Source of the DNA: Ignelater luminosus
Lineage: Eukaryota; Arthropoda; Insecta; Coleoptera; Elateridae
Direction: 5' to 3'
Length of the DNA stretch: 64,000 nt
NCBI GenBank assembly: GCA_011009095.1
Contig: VTPC01000791.1
Span: 124,001-188,000 of the forward strand
The translations under genes and the position numbers were made by a program. Positions within the stretch are counted from its first letter, which is position 1; every line of letters begins with the position of its first letter. Below are positions 32,691-45,795 of the stretch, piece by piece. Below the pieces are notes generated by a model. That model ran no database searches and was not told where the DNA came from. It worked only from the letters and a program-made list of their open reading frames with translations.

Positions 32691-35600
32691 GTTGATTTGA
32701 ATTGTCCATAGGAATAACAAGTTCTAAGAAAATCTAACCTGTTACCTATTGCAAGTTAATTACTTACATTTGAAAGTAAAAATAAAATTTTAATTAAAAA
32801 GTTTCGTCGGCAGATCAATAAGTTTTGTGTCCTGTTGTACTTTATTGTCTATAAAATTAAGCTTGCTAATAAAAACTTGAAATTTTAAGCTTACTAGTTA
32901 CAAGATTTTAAAATTATTTGTGCAGTTGTGTAATATTATAAAGGACTATTTCTTTTTTAGGTGTTACTTTCAGTATTTCTTTAATATTGTCAAACCATAC
33001 CAAACATACGAGGATTTTGGGTTATTTTTTAAGTGAATTAAAGTAGACATGCAAGCTTACAATAAATGCTTAATTATGTAAAATCCCACCTAAGAAATTT
33101 TATCATCACTGTTTCACTCTCGTGGCAGTATTAGAGAAACAAGCATAACAGATATGACTTGTAAAAAGCATTGACGTGGATGTCTGAATGAAGACAATGA
33201 TATTCACAGGGTGGTCAAGAAAGTTTTCTCTATAGTTTGTATCGCAAACCTTGTAATTTATAAACCTGTAAACGAGATGAGAACACGGGCGACGTGAGCG
33301 TCAGTGTGATTTTACTAACATAACTTTTAGTTATTAATAGCGAGTTAATTTCTTTTCGTACCTACTGCATTTCCTGTATAAAAGAAAGAATGAGAAGAGG
33401 GTAGTGTGCTATTATAGAAATAAGTTTTGCTTTATTTTTGTTTACAAAGGCAAATGATAAATCATTAATTGTGTGGGTGGAAAATAACAAATTATAGTAG
33501 TCAATAACTGAACTTTGCAGAAAGTTATTGATTAATGCAAGACGAGATATTTATAAATCATTGTTTCAAAAGGGATGTCTAATGTTGTTTTCAGGTTCAT
33601 TGCTTTCTTAAATTTGTTGTTTTAGTTTGTTTTATCTCAGAATAACTTTTTCCATTTAACATAAATGAAGAAATTTTCTTGATATTTAAGTATAACAAGT
33701 ACTGTACAAGAGCAACGGTTTAGGTGTTCTATCTCTTATAAAATTTTAAATTTTAGTTTCTTAATTTTAATAAGATACAAACTAGCAATTATCGAGTTTA
33801 GGATATTACCTTTATATAGTCCGCTGAGTACTTCCAATTAATGAGGTGATGATAAGGATGACTTTTATTATTCATTAAAGTAATAATAGTAAAACTAAAA
33901 AGAAATTCCAGAACAAAAATAGGCACAAGACAATTAAACAAAAATTAATTAAGTGATTGCTGGAAATGTTTACTGCCGCTTCTTCCACTAGGTTCAATTC
34001 TTCTAAAGAACGACCAATTTACTTACTTACTTACTGATCTGATCCTTTTGCATTTTTCCTTTATTTTATTTACAAGATTTATTTTCATTAACAATCCTGG
34101 GCACTGAAGTTGACTAATCTTTCAATTTAATTTTGGTTTACAGTAAATCTTCGTTAAAGTACTAGAGAACAGGCAATTTTATTTCCTTCTTTTGATTTAG
34201 CCAATTTTCTAATAAATCTCTCTCCAGTCTTTAAAGATGATATCGGTACCGCAGTACGTATACGCGAGCAATCAACATATTTCTAGCGACACTCCTCATA
34301 AATCAAAATAAAATTAGTTAGTATCTTATGCTCGACAGACAGCGTCGGCAGTCAAACCACAAGCAGGGCTGCAGGATTTAGGACGATACTACACAGCGAC
34401 AACAAGCCTACTCGACAGACAGCGACGACACTGGTATAGCTTGTTCTCATGGACCAAATCCTTCTATGGACAGCAGCGACAATCGAGTCCACAAGTACTC
34501 GTAAGAGGAAACAGAACAGAACGGTCAGGATAAAGACACCTTATTACCTTTTGGACTCATCAGGTACTTACTACTCTCGGAGGACACTGAAACCTCACTC
34601 TGGTTACCTGTATCTCCCCCCCCCCCCGTACGGGAAGATGTTAGGGACTGCTCGTTCGACGGTTGGGCGCTACCGGTCAGTTACTAGCGCGTTCACGGAA
34701 CGGGGAGCTAGAAACGAGTAAATCGGCTTGCGTGGTTAATGATTAATACAAATAATCTCTAATACCTAAATTAATTACGGCTAATAAGATTAAATCTCAA
34801 AACTTAATTAATTATTAATCAACACAATATGTCGGAGAATAATAAATTAAAACATTCAAATGTTGCAAGAATATTACAACCAGCGAAAATATCTACGCTC
34901 AAACCCCTTGATACTGCATAGACGTATGCTATATTGGATTGGAGAAGGAACAATCTGTTTACTAAATTGGACAAAGAGCATTTTGCTTCCATTTTAAAAA
35001 TTCCTCACTAAAGCAAGAAACAATTACGAATAGGTTTAAAGCATGTGACCTTAAACCCTGGAATCCAGACTCTATAAACCTTTTTAAATGTTTTGGAAAA
35101 AATCGGAAAGAGTCATTGATAAGCAAAGCCAGAAGGTACCCACATATGATTAGTTTTGTAGCATAGTTGGTGAGGAAAGAGTTAACTAAATAGAAAATAA
35201 ACTGAGAAATAAAACCCACACAATTGTGAATACTTACAATTACTAAAATGGGTAGATAGTACAACCAAAACTATGTCAAAGATACCATAATAAAAATTGT
35301 TGAATCAGAACATTTTTATACGAAAGAAGAAGAAGCATTCTACAAGTAACAATTCTAGCAATCAGATTATGTTGTTTCTTGTAAGGTATATCTCGCTGAA
35401 TGATTTTCCTACTATAATTTACGTAGAGATTAGTTTAACTTCAAAAGTAGTGTTGCACTTGATACTGCCTGTTGCAGCGATAAAACTCAAAAGTGAAAGA
35501 CTCGCAAAGCTCTGCGTTTAGTTTCAAAGTTTTTAATGACATTCCGTTCAATTATGTTCAGGACTGTACCAATGCAGCACCGGGCCTATATGCAAGATTC

Positions 35601-35749
35601 CTTCCTGAGTCCTTTCAGTAGTAGGACTATTTTTATCTATGGCTGAAATTCCCCTTATTTGACTGCCATCTTTATTTTTAAATATAAGAAATTATAATTT
35701 TTGCCTTTCTATCTTTTCCATTTTGCTGCTCCAGGTTCTGAACTGTATG
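32691..35749. other. Unassigned sequence with a GC-richer patch at 34320-34735
   Basis: Mostly AT-rich. At 34320-34735 the composition changes sharply. CTCGACAGACAGCG occurs twice (about 34330 and 34410), a run of about 13 C lies at 34615-34627, and an open frame of 90 codons (34449-34721) crosses the patch. No known family was recognised. ACTTACTTACTTACT at 34021 is a short simple repeat. Frames at 34962-35521 show no motif. Confidence 0.4.
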
Positions 35750-35835
35750 AACGCAACCGTTGCTTGAGATTTACTAATTCTTGCATCTGCAGCTTCACTT
35801 ATTTGCGTAGTAGTAGGTGAATGACGTGTTTAGGC
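35750..35835 (+). repeat. Dispersed repeat R5, copy B
   Basis: Partner of 18350-18440: TTGCTTGAGATTTACTAATT, TTGCATCTGCA and TTTGCGTAGTAGTAGG. Confidence 0.6.
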
Positions 35836-38800
35836 TCGCAATACATTGAGGCTCATGCTACGCACAACCAAGATTCACGACAGGTAATAACGGACACACT
35901 TGGGGTCTTTTAAAATTAACACTTCTTGTAAGAAGTATAAGATGCTTGTCAGACTTTGTCTTAATAAAGCATTTACCGTTGTGTCATATTAGAATGACAC
36001 TGTTCATCAAAATATATTACTCGCAACTGCACGTAAAGTTCGTGTTTGTTCAAAAATCCACCAACGTTGCGATATCTTTCAAAAATGTTTGATATAGGGA
36101 GAGCAAAAAAGATACGTTAAGTTAAGCAGACACTTGCCATTAAGGGTCTGACAGATGCTACCCCCAGTATTGCCTCCATAATGTATAGCAAATGATAAAT
36201 TTTTAAATAAAAAACGATACGATAAAATTTCGTCACGTTAAAACAGTTTTGATAAATTGCCGCTACGTTGCATTTTTCATAAAAAGTCGCTAAATGTAGC
36301 GACAAATCGCTACAAATGACAACACTGGTAAAAACTGTCAATGGTCCTATTTCTCCTAAATTCAAAGATTCGATACAACTCATCACCAATATTACTAAAT
36401 ACATATGATTACTGAATATTTAAAAGATTTTTTATTTAACGGTTTAACTTTTTTGTTTTCTACTTTATATTTCACAAAAGACATACTTTAATAATTTCTT
36501 GCACGACCGCCTGTAAAGTTGGCGCTTTACAACTAGTTGTCAATGTTGAAAGTCGACATTTATAGACATTTGCAATTAATTTCACGTATCGATGTTATAA
36601 TGGCGGTATCGATGTCGTAATGAAATCATTATGCGTTCCTATGATCTTGGCCAACTTCATTTTTTGATCTACCGTCAATGGTTTTTCTTTATTATTTTCT
36701 TTAAAATACGGTTGTGCAAAAAATATTGTATACAACTTCCTACTCATTCAAAAAACTTCACTTTACACTCTTGTTATATAAATAACTATTACTTATGTGT
36801 GTTTAACCGTTTTGATCAGAATTATTAACAGCTTTAATTGTACTACGGTTGTTTTCAAAGATTGTTACGTTGTTCTGGTACTAATAGAATTCTTGGGGAA
36901 CAAATGTCTAAAAAATTTCCTTCCTGTTGGAATCCTGTAGCTACTAGCCTAGCTTTAAATAATTCTGAATTGTTTAATTTTTTCTTTAGTAAAAATTCAT
37001 TTTCTCGCATATCATTTTTCTCTAGCGTTTTCAGTTTTTTTTTATTGCTTTGTTTTGTAAATCTTTATCTTCTTTGTTTTCTATGAATACAGTGCTGTAG
37101 ATTATGCATCTTCTGTGAAATCAACTACATAATCACCAGATGGAATACAGAATGAAACGATTTCTCGGTCATAAACAATAAAAATCACAAGATTATAGTT
37201 TTAGAATATGGAAAACGAATACATAAAATAAATTTAAACCTAAGTAAAACAAACTTATGAATAAAAAAATGTTTAATATAAATAAAACTTGCAACCTTCG
37301 AGGGTTCAATATGCGAGAAGAAAGGGTGCTAAAGGTACTAAAACATTCGCAAACGTGATTTGAATATACAAGGCAAGGAAAGACATTATAGGAAATATAG
37401 TTCGATACAAGAAAAGATATTTTACCACGTAACTGCAGAATGGGATGCTGCCTAGTGGGAAAGCCTTGCTTGGAAAAGAAGATTTTATTTTTCAGGACAA
37501 TAATGCGGCTTGCCTTGCTCAGTCCCATAAGAGACTAGTGATAACAGATAGTAAGCATCAAATCTAAAAAGAAACTCCTAACAAAAACGGAATTAATCGA
37601 ATTTCTAATTCAAGCTTGGCATTGAGATTGAAACGTTATGATTACTTGGTTTGACAGGGAAACCTTCAGATTATAAGCTCCATGATAAACAACTGTTAGT
37701 TCAAGTATGCCACTAGTCTTAACAAATATATAAGATAAAATACGATAGGCGATAGTCATAGTCATAAACAGTCCTTCTCCAGTCCAGAAGAGAAGGTGTA
37801 GATATACTACTTACTGACAGAGAATAATTTAGGTTCGTATTGCTTCATCCACTAAATCCTGATCTTTTAAGCTCAGAAAGAAACAAACGATAATAATAAA
37901 CAAGTAATTGAACTAAATTTATTATCATAACACACAAAAATGAAAATCTGAACGATAAAGGTAATAATAAAAACACAACACAATATAAAGTCAATTATTA
38001 CTAAACATACCAAATACTGCTTTCTTTATTTTAGAAGAAATTCAGGTAAATAAATGCACGATCAGTGCGATTAAAATAAACTTCTAACCTCATGGATCCA
38101 CTTGCCCTAACCTCTTTCTTTTTATTGATAATAAAATAAAAAAGAAACTTGAAAAAGGCTTATTCAAATCTTAATTTATATTCGATGAGTTAAAAAAAGG
38201 CAAGAAAACACCCTACATTGGATGGTGTATAGTCTAACTTATATAAATAAACATTATATTTTCAATAATATTTTCCTCAAGGTAACTGATACTTGTGAAG
38301 CAGCATATGCTAAGCTCTATTTAGATATAGGTCAACGAACCACGCATGTATTTATTAAAAACACACAAATAAACTGATGCTTTTGCGAGTCATTCACAAA
38401 CAAAACAACAAAGTTATAGGAAGCAAATTTTTTACCACAATAAACAGATGATTTAATGCACCAAGCTCATCATCGTGATAAGTCTTCAGCGGTGTCCATA
38501 AACTTTGGGGTCAAATTCATCCCTCTAACTTTATAAGTAGTAAAATTTTGAATGCTTTTACTATCAGCTGGATTAAAATTAAAATAAATCAGGAGAATAG
38601 ACCACTTCGATCCAACCACTAACAAAGACCTTCCACCATCTTTTTGTCAACGCCCTGTATTCCTACGCTACCACTTCCTCTTCACGCTACCACTTCCGTT
38701 CATTTTTTCCCAATCAAACTTCAGCGATAGTCAAAACTTCCGAAGCTTGAAAAGAAACTTCACAGAGGGTGCCAATAAACCTACCGTTATGCAACAATTA

Positions 38801-39164
38801 AGGTTTTCCCACGATTTTTCTCCCAACATAAAATAATTAAATAATAAGGAAAAAACTCGATATTTTTAAAAAGAATGGAATAAAATTGACTTTGAAAATA
38901 GCAACTAAATTACAAAAAAAATTGTTGCAACGCAACAAGATGCGAATTGATGATGAAGAACAAGCGCTGACCAATCATACATATAACTTAGTAATAGTTT
39001 AGATTTGTGTAATTTTGAAATTTCTTTCTGTTTTTACATTGTCTATATAATCTAATGGGACATTATTATTATATTTTTTCCTAGATCCCGGTAATTTCAG
39101 AGGTCACTTAGATTGTTTACAAAATTAATAATTTTGTTCCGATTATACTGTGTTTATCTATGTA
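35836..39164. other. Unassigned sequence
   Basis: AT-rich. Minor structures: a perfect short palindrome GTCGCTAAATGTAGCGAC near 36288, a direct repeat of TATCGATGTTATAATGGCGG type at 36587-36622, and two ACGCTACCACTTCC words at about 38667 and 38685. Short frames at 36117-37528 are not convincing. No element was identified. Confidence 0.4.
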
Positions 39165-40824
39165 CCGAACGATCGTTCAGATTTTCAATTAGGGTAGGCC
39201 GCAGCTGTACATCACATTAAGACGGTACTTTAGACACAGCCAAACAAGTGACAGATTGCAAACAAAAAATTCAAATTTTAAATTTGAAAGTTGACTTCAA
39301 CTTTGATTATTGACAAAGTTTAATAATAATTAGATAATTTATTACAATTATTTTAAAAATACCATTTACAACTGAACAAAAAGCATACATTCTATACACC
39401 GTTCACAATGTTTATGGGTTGTAATAGGTCATGCTTTCATTTTGTTAGGTTGAAAGTGTTTTCTTTTTTTTGAAAATTGCCGTACCTGCGACTGTATTTG
39501 GTACCGTTGCACGATCAAAAATTTTGCATAAACGTTTAGTACCGATTAGTTTTATTTTGTTAAAAAGAAATAAAGTTTTCCTTATATTTGCAGAGTTACA
39601 AAAAATAGACAACAGCGTGAGGCCATACTGTCATAAAATCATAACCTTAAAGTACATCAAACATCAATAAGATTCTACAGGCCGAGTTAATAAATAAGCA
39701 GCTCGGTTTACCATACTCAAACTGTCATTCTGTCACAGCCATATACGACCCATAAACATCGTGAACACTGTATAGATTGTTACTTTTGCACTGCAACAAA
39801 AATAAACGTCGAGTGAAAACATTTTATCCCCGAGTGCATAGCTGATTTTCCGGAAAGATATCCAGACTTGCCTTTCCAATATATCAGTTTTTTCGATGTG
39901 CTGAAATATTTCGAGGAAAATATTGCCACAGTTCATGAACTTGTGACTGAAACTTCTCAGACTTCAATTTGAAGAATTTCCCAGCAAACTAATCTAGCTT
40001 ATGGCACGCGCCAATTAATTTTAAAAAAGGATTTAAAACATTATGTATTCTTATAAATTAACCGCTTTTCATGGGTTGTTGCCCGTCGATTCTCCACGGA
40101 TGGTACAGTGTTGTCGATGATTTGTTAGATAGAAGTTTCTTCTCCGACAAAGACTGGTTCTACCTTTCTGGGTATGTCGACTCATAGAATATGCGAACGT
40201 GGTCAGCACAGAATCCACACACTTGTCGAAACTACATTACATTCATAAAAAATAGCCATCTGGATAGGTGTGAGTCGCTGTAGGTTGATAGGAACTATAA
40301 TTTTCTAAGGTACTCTTACTACACAAAGATATCAAAATGAGATTATCCAACAGCTTATCTATTAGCTGGATGATGAAGAATTACAACAAGAATGCTTCCA
40401 ACAGGATGGTGGTACGGCACACGCTACATTTACAATTTAATTTTTAAGAGAGTTTCTTGACGATCGATTAAAAAGCAATAATACTCAAATACCGTATACC
40501 CTCCACGTTTTTGAGATTTGACTGTTTTAGATTTTTCTGTATGGCCTTATCTGAAAAACTCTGTTTTTTGAATCACCCGAGAAGAATTTGGAAAAACTTA
40601 CCAACCGAATAACTGAAAAGTGCGTGGAACTGAATAATTCTCCCCGGATTCTTCAAAATCTTTTTAATAGGCTTAAAAGGCACGTTCAAAACTGTCTTGA
40701 TGTAAATGGCGAACATAATCAGCACTTATTGTAAAGTTTTGTTTCTTTGCTGTGTTTAAAGTACCGACCGAGATTGTGTAATGGTCATAGCCTACTCTAA
40801 TTGGAAATTTAAACGATCGCTCGT
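39165..40824 (+). mobile_element. Mariner-like element with TIRs, TA duplication and decayed transposase
   Basis: Left end (39165) CCGAACGATCGTTCAGATTT continues TTCAATTAGGGTAGGC. The reverse complement of the right end (40824) reads ACGAGCGATCGTTTAAATTT then CCAATTAGAGTAGGC: about 35-bp imperfect inverted repeats. Both ends abut TA, the expected mariner target duplication. Inside, plus-strand frames give TEQKAYILYTVHNVYGL (about 39373), ENIATVHELVTETSQTSI (about 39917), RISQQTNLAYGTRQLILKKD (about 39974; helix-turn-helix), FSDKDWFYLSGYVDS (about 40145; first catalytic Asp in SDKDWF), IAIWIGVSRCRLIGTI (about 40253), and QQECFQQDGGTAHATFT (about 40384; second catalytic Asp in QQDG). NLEKLTNRITEKC and GEHNQHLL follow. 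The final PDLTPLD block is missing and frames shift repeatedly, so it is dead. Confidence 0.85.
39385..39790. repeat. Inverted duplication inside the mariner-like element
   Basis: The arm at 39389-39435 (CTATACACCGTTCACAATGT, TTATGGGTTGTAATAGG) recurs as the reverse complement of about 39738-39780 (CTATACAGTGTTCACGATGT, TTATGGGTCGTATATGG). The spacer is about 300 bases. The left arm encodes the transposase N terminus, so the right arm is an inverted copy of coding sequence. Confidence 0.7.
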
Positions 40825-41838
40825 TATATTAATTAAGCATTTAATTATAATTAGTTTTATTTTTGTTTATTAACATATAAAGATTCTAAAGATAATTTAA
40901 CATGACTCAACATCGCCCATTTCAGTAACTAACTTAATACCAACCTTAGACTGATAGAATTGCCTTATCAGTTAAATAATTCGTCACGTATGTTATTAGA
41001 CTTTGATCAAATTCGGATGCAAAATGTTTTAGTTTGGAAACAGGATTGTTGAGTTTGTTACATCTTGATTTTTTTTAAATAATTTCTGCTCTTATCTGCA
41101 AGTTTCAAGAGTGTTTTTGTATTTTATTGAGAAAAATACGTCTGATTTATCTTTTAAAATTCATCTTGATAATTTAGTCTTTAGTTCCACACGGTATAAT
41201 TTAGTTGTGGTCGCCGACATGATAATAATTCATTAACATCGAAATGGGCAATACCGGCTCTAGTAGTTACCTATTTAATGGTAACGTATAAGATGTTCCG
41301 AAGTAGAAAGTAGTAATTTTAAAACGAATCTTCCTCTATGCGAACGAAAGAGCTTAACATGGGTGTAAGATGCAGAACATTTTAGAAACATAAACGTGCC
41401 GGTCACGAAATCGTGACATCGTATACAGGCTAAAGCCAAGTTGGGATGGTTTATAAAGAGACGAGAGGCCCACGTAGGTCGTTGAAATAAAATTGATTAT
41501 TAGACACACACAGCTAGAATATAATACATCTGCTGTAAACGTTTTATAGATTTGCATTTAAATCTAAACATCCGAACAACAGTAAATTTAATGTAAAATT
41601 GTTTTCACTCAAGTGTTAAATTGCTAACATCCTGAGAATTATCAGCAGCCGATTACGTCAAGATTACACCTACTTTCTCTGATCTACTACTACATACTAA
41701 TTATCGCGGCGGATAGAACTCATTGACGGTTGTTAATTAAAATTTCTGTCTGAAATAACCAGCTTAATGATTGCATAAATCTGCTTGTACATCTTTAAAT
41801 TAAATAAGTGATTCTGTTTTATTTCTTTTTTATTTCAG
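40825..41838 (+). other. Region upstream of the host gene's first coding exon
   Basis: AT-rich. The polypyrimidine tract and AG at 41820-41838 form a splice acceptor, so an untranslated first exon and the promoter must lie farther upstream, but neither could be located. No TATA box with a plausible start was selected. Confidence 0.45.
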
Positions 41839-41841
41839 AAC

Positions 41842-41947
41842 ATGAGGAACAGGAATCGGCGATGGTTACTCGCTTGGACGTTGGCATCTCTGTTTCCACA
41901 CATCATGCAATATGAAGTTCCTAACGACAACATTGGTGTCTTCAAAA
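41842..41947 (+). CDS. Host gene, first coding exon: signal peptide of a secreted Ser/Thr/Pro-rich protein
   Basis: TTTTTTATTTCAG ends at 41838. The exon opens AAC and then ATG at 41842. It encodes 35 residues plus one base, starting MRNRNRRWLLAWTLASLFPH. The basic N-terminus, a hydrophobic core at about residues 8-22 and a following polar stretch form a typical signal peptide, so the product should enter the secretory pathway. The donor AAAA|GTAATA lies at 41948. The single leftover base joins the AT at 52538 to make an Asn codon, keeping the frame of the long exon. The open frame running on to 42048 is intron read-through. The start codon is chosen because it follows the acceptor and gives the signal peptide. 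I do not recognise the gene. Confidence 0.8.
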
Positions 41948-42279
41948 GTAATATACATTTCATATCGTTTTATATTTACTTAACTAATTCAAAGAAAGTT
42001 CTTCATTTACTGAGTTTAATATGTTTCAAAGTTTATAAACCACATTAACACAAAACCAAGTACATTTTAAATAAAAAAAAATACAATGATAAAAATAATA
42101 ATTTTAATATTCTCATTTAAATTCTTCATACTACGCTAGAATCTATTTAAAATGCAAAATAATTTTGTAAGCTAACATATCAACTAAATTTGCTACAATT
42201 TGTTCAACAAAAAGTTGCTTAAGAAAATTTCAGACTAATTTTTAAATTTTTGTTTCGTCCAGGTTCTAAATCTTAGTAG

Positions 42280-42560
42280 TACTGCATATACAGCATGTTA
42301 GAAGAATAGTGTCGAAAACTCTAAGATTGTGTAGTACACATGAAGATAAGTAAGAAAGTTTATATAAACATGTTTCCACAAGTGCACCATTTCCGAGATA
42401 CAGGGTATCATTTTTATTTAAAATTTGTTTGTTTTTGCATCGAAATGAGATTTTCCCGTTGAATGCACCATTTTATAGTAAAATTGGATTCTTCAAAATC
42501 TCTCAAATTCAACGTCCTATAAAACAAGATGTCTTAAAATGTTTCTACACTTCATCAGCC
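42280..42560 (+). mobile_element. Possible Tc1/mariner-type transposon end fragment
   Basis: TATACAGCATGTTAGAAGAA, TAGTGTCGAAAACTCTAAG and CATTTCCGAGATACAGGGTA resemble non-coding termini of insect DNA transposons. The last word recalls GTTTCCGATATACAGCGTG on the minus strand near 32115-32135, in the flank of a transposase fragment. No coding sequence remains here. Confidence 0.4.
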
Positions 42561-43117
42561 TATTAGTCTGCATATTCATATTGAAACTAAAAGCATTTTT
42601 ATATTAATCAGTAATTTAATTGTAACAGTGCCCATCTTATTAAGAAATCAGAATCGAACTTTGGTAACTCGAACTCGAAGAGACGGAAAAATACGTCGTA
42701 CAATCGAAACTGAACTAATGAAGGTCAGGTATAATAAGTTGAAGTTATCAAAGACTTTGCGTTATCGAAATTCGATAAATTGAACGTAACAAATAGTTCT
42801 TCAGGTTACGATTCAATTAATTAATTCCATGACTTGACTAACATCGCGTTACACATATTACCTATACTGCAGTAGCATATTTACAGATTTTGTATGGAAA
42901 GCTTTCTGTTTTTATTAGGAAATATTTCTTTGAACATAAAGCAAAAGAAAATGTAAACGGTGGAATTTCATTTATTTCGGTGCAACCATGCGACATTTAG
43001 TTTCTTAATATATCTAGCTCTCAACAAAGATATTACACTGCTTTACACCTAGGACTGCCGCTATAAGTACGTTACTGCTGTAGTACGGAAAAGCGATTTC
43101 AATTATATTTGAAATTG
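42561..43117. other. Intronic, unassigned
   Basis: Nothing was recognised. Confidence 0.35.
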
Positions 43118-43672
43118 CAGTTTAGAAACTCCATGAGTCACTATTACATCAATCTACCATATATAGTAACTTTCCATCTTATAAAGGATATAATGGTCTA
43201 AAACACAGCGGCAACAACAACGATTTTATACATACTGTTCTGTCCTGTCCTACACGGTTTAGTTTCAACTCAAGTCCTGAAAGTATACAAAAATAGATAT
43301 TTTCAAATGCATCTTTATATTTAAAACTGAAAGTCCTTAATGCGCGTCAGAGATAGAATTAACGCAAATGCCACCGTAGGTGGCTGCCATTTAGGAAATT
43401 TAATTCCTCTATGGCTGGTGAATTTGGAAAAATGGATAGTCGTCAACGAATGTTGTTTTACTTATATACATAAAACCGGAACCAAGAATCACGTGCTGAT
43501 AGTACCGTAAGCGAGTCAATCAGTGGTTCGAATGAAAATGCGGTCGGGGTACCCGTACTGATGTTCAACACTTAGCGGGATCGCCATAGATCGGCCTTAA
43601 ACGGTCAGAATTAACAGAAATGTGTTGCAAGTAACTTAGTTATTGTGATATAATATGATTTTTGTTTTTTAA
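43118..43672 (+). repeat. Dispersed repeat R3, copy B
   Basis: Partner of 5408-6025. It carries the GTAAGCGAGTC.ATCAGTGG, GAATGAAAATGCGGTCGGGG and GTTCAACACTTAG blocks at about 43508-43585. It also has about 85 extra bases near 43348-43440, including GCCACCGTAGGTGGCTGCCA, that copy A lacks. Confidence 0.7.
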
Positions 43673-45074
43673 TCAAAATAATGACATTATTTTAGCGTTA
43701 AACAAAACGAAATCATTTATAAAACCGAAAACGATATTTTGAGAAACATGCGAACGAAAAACGTAACGGAAACGATATTTGACTGTTTTGAACCTCTCAG
43801 ATTTAATGGGGGCAGCGTTGCTTTACACCCCATATATCTAGGAAACGGTACGCTTTAAGAAAAAGAATTATGTGGGAAAGTAAGCTAAATTGCTGTTGAA
43901 GAATTCGATGCAAATATTGTATCCTATTTTCGCCCCTTAAAGATGCAGTGATGAAGTTTACGTGGATTAAAAACGATCGATCTAATTGAGCTTTTTTAAA
44001 AAGATACTATTACCAATCATTTTAAAAGTTGCCACTAACTGACCAACGGACTCATACTTGTGAAAACATATTGAAAGGTATCAAGTTTACTGTGCCTGTA
44101 ATGACACCTCGTCTAGTATAACTTTAATCTTTATGTATTTTAAAAAATCTAATAAATAAAAGTGACATATGAGATTCGGTCATTTGCCTAATGTGTTGGC
44201 TACCTACATGTTGCAAAATAAACTAGGCATACCATACATGTTTTAAGTTTTACAATAGAAAGATGAAAAGCAACGACATGTATGTAGTAATATCTAGTTT
44301 TTTGCTCTAAAATACTTTAGGTAGCAAATAATAAACCCCTTTAAATTACAGAATTCGGTTGAATTGATAGTATTGCTTGATGAGCATTTTCGAATTTAGA
44401 TTTTTCTTCAATGTAACGTCTCTGTAACTAATTTCTACAAATTTAAACTTCTCAAAATTATTTAAGAGCCTATAGTCGTAGACAACGATGGACGAGGGCA
44501 ATAAATAGAGCTGTGGCAATTTATTCTGATGTGAAGACCATTTTGATGTACGTAAAATATGATTTATATAAAGTATAAAAAATATGTAAACACAAATACG
44601 TTCTATTAGTAACTAGGATGCTTTAAACTGAATCCGATATAAAACTTTCGGAAGTAGACTTTTACTCAAGAGAGAGATAATTCCTCACTTATACCTTAAA
44701 AGAAACTTTTCCGATGTATTCGTCTCGCAGTTTTCAAATACAGACAAAAAGGCGAAATTAGAAAATATGGAGAGTCTGTGACAAAATAAAGAAATGAGTT
44801 TCACTTCTGGAAGAAAAGAATCCAAGACAAAAGGTTCCGCTAGGTACTATACATAAAGAACGAAATCAGGACTTTACTTTTTACTTTATCGTCTCCTTAA
44901 GAATCGGAATACCCGATAATAATTATGAATCTGATAGTTGCCACTTTTAGAACGTAGAGAATCCAAAATTTAATTATTAAGCAGTAAAAGTCGATTTTAT
45001 TTGGGATTACCTAATGAAGTATTGTAAAATCTGTCACAAAACTATGAAGTTCAAAACCTGAATTCTTTTATTTT
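43673..45074. other. Intronic, unassigned
   Basis: AT-rich. Nothing was recognised. Confidence 0.35.
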
Positions 45075-45205
45075 TTTCTCTTAGATTGCTTAGCCTTCAA
45101 AAAGAGTTGAGGGGAACAAGATTAATTCCTTCATTGTCTATCCATTAATTCATCCCTTTCAAAATTAGTTCATCTCTAAACTTCTTACTGTTTGATTGGC
45201 CTAAA
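45075..45205 (+). repeat. Dispersed repeat R6, copy B
   Basis: Partner of 21835-21985 (GAGGGGAACAAGATTAAT, CTTTCAAAATTAGTTCATC, CTTCTTACTGTTTGATTGGC). Confidence 0.55.
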
Positions 45206-45396
45206 AAGACTTTTTGAAGATTTTTTTCCATATAATACCAAACATAACATTTGGAATAAATATAGAGCATCTTAAACAAGCAGCAAGAAATTAAGCAACA
45301 AAAAACAACACAAACATCCCAGTCAGGCCTTTCTGCCCATAGCCTTAAAATAATACTTTAAGTTTTATAACATACGAACCTAAAATTCCTAAGGAG

Positions 45397-45795
45397 CAGT
45401 TCTCAATCTTTCGCATTTCGCGCCCCCTTCTTTATCTTGAATAATTCTGCGCCCCTTGCATAATATAAAATAACCCAATAAGTGGGAATTAAAACTTGAT
45501 TTGACAACACTGAGTATAGCGGCCGATGTAGTGCAATACCGCAGTACTATTACATGATTTAACTGTTACCCAAATGTTCACGGTAGATACCGATAAGTCT
45601 CAAATCCTTCTAGATTGAAAGTACGCTACTATAAAAGCAGCGAGTCTGTTAGTGAGTTGTTAGTTGTTCCATTACAACTGTGTTACATAAGAAACTGTGT
45701 CACTTACAGTTCCAACGTTGAGAAAGAATTATACATTTACGTACACGTGTAGTAAATATGGATAGAGACAATTTTAATCGGTGGCAAAATTGGTT
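45397..45795 (+). mobile_element. hAT 5'-end fragment, second copy
   Basis: It begins CAGTTCTCAATCTTTCGCAT, like the hAT terminus at 9801, and follows that copy closely through TTGAATAATTCTGCGCCCCT, the CTATAAAAGCAGCGAGTC promoter-like block (about 45630) and the ATGGATAGA..ATTTTAATCG start of the transposase (about 45759). Similarity stops near 45795, so only the non-coding 5' part and a few codons are left. It has about 35 bases near 45480-45515 that copy 1 lacks. Confidence 0.75.

Noticed and set aside
33200-33320. CAGGGTGGTCAAGAAAG segment considered as a mariner terminal repeat
   Set aside because: No matching inverted partner or transposase was found nearby.
41948-42048. Continuation of the signal-peptide frame
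   Set aside because: Read-through past a good GT donor into AT-rich intron sequence.
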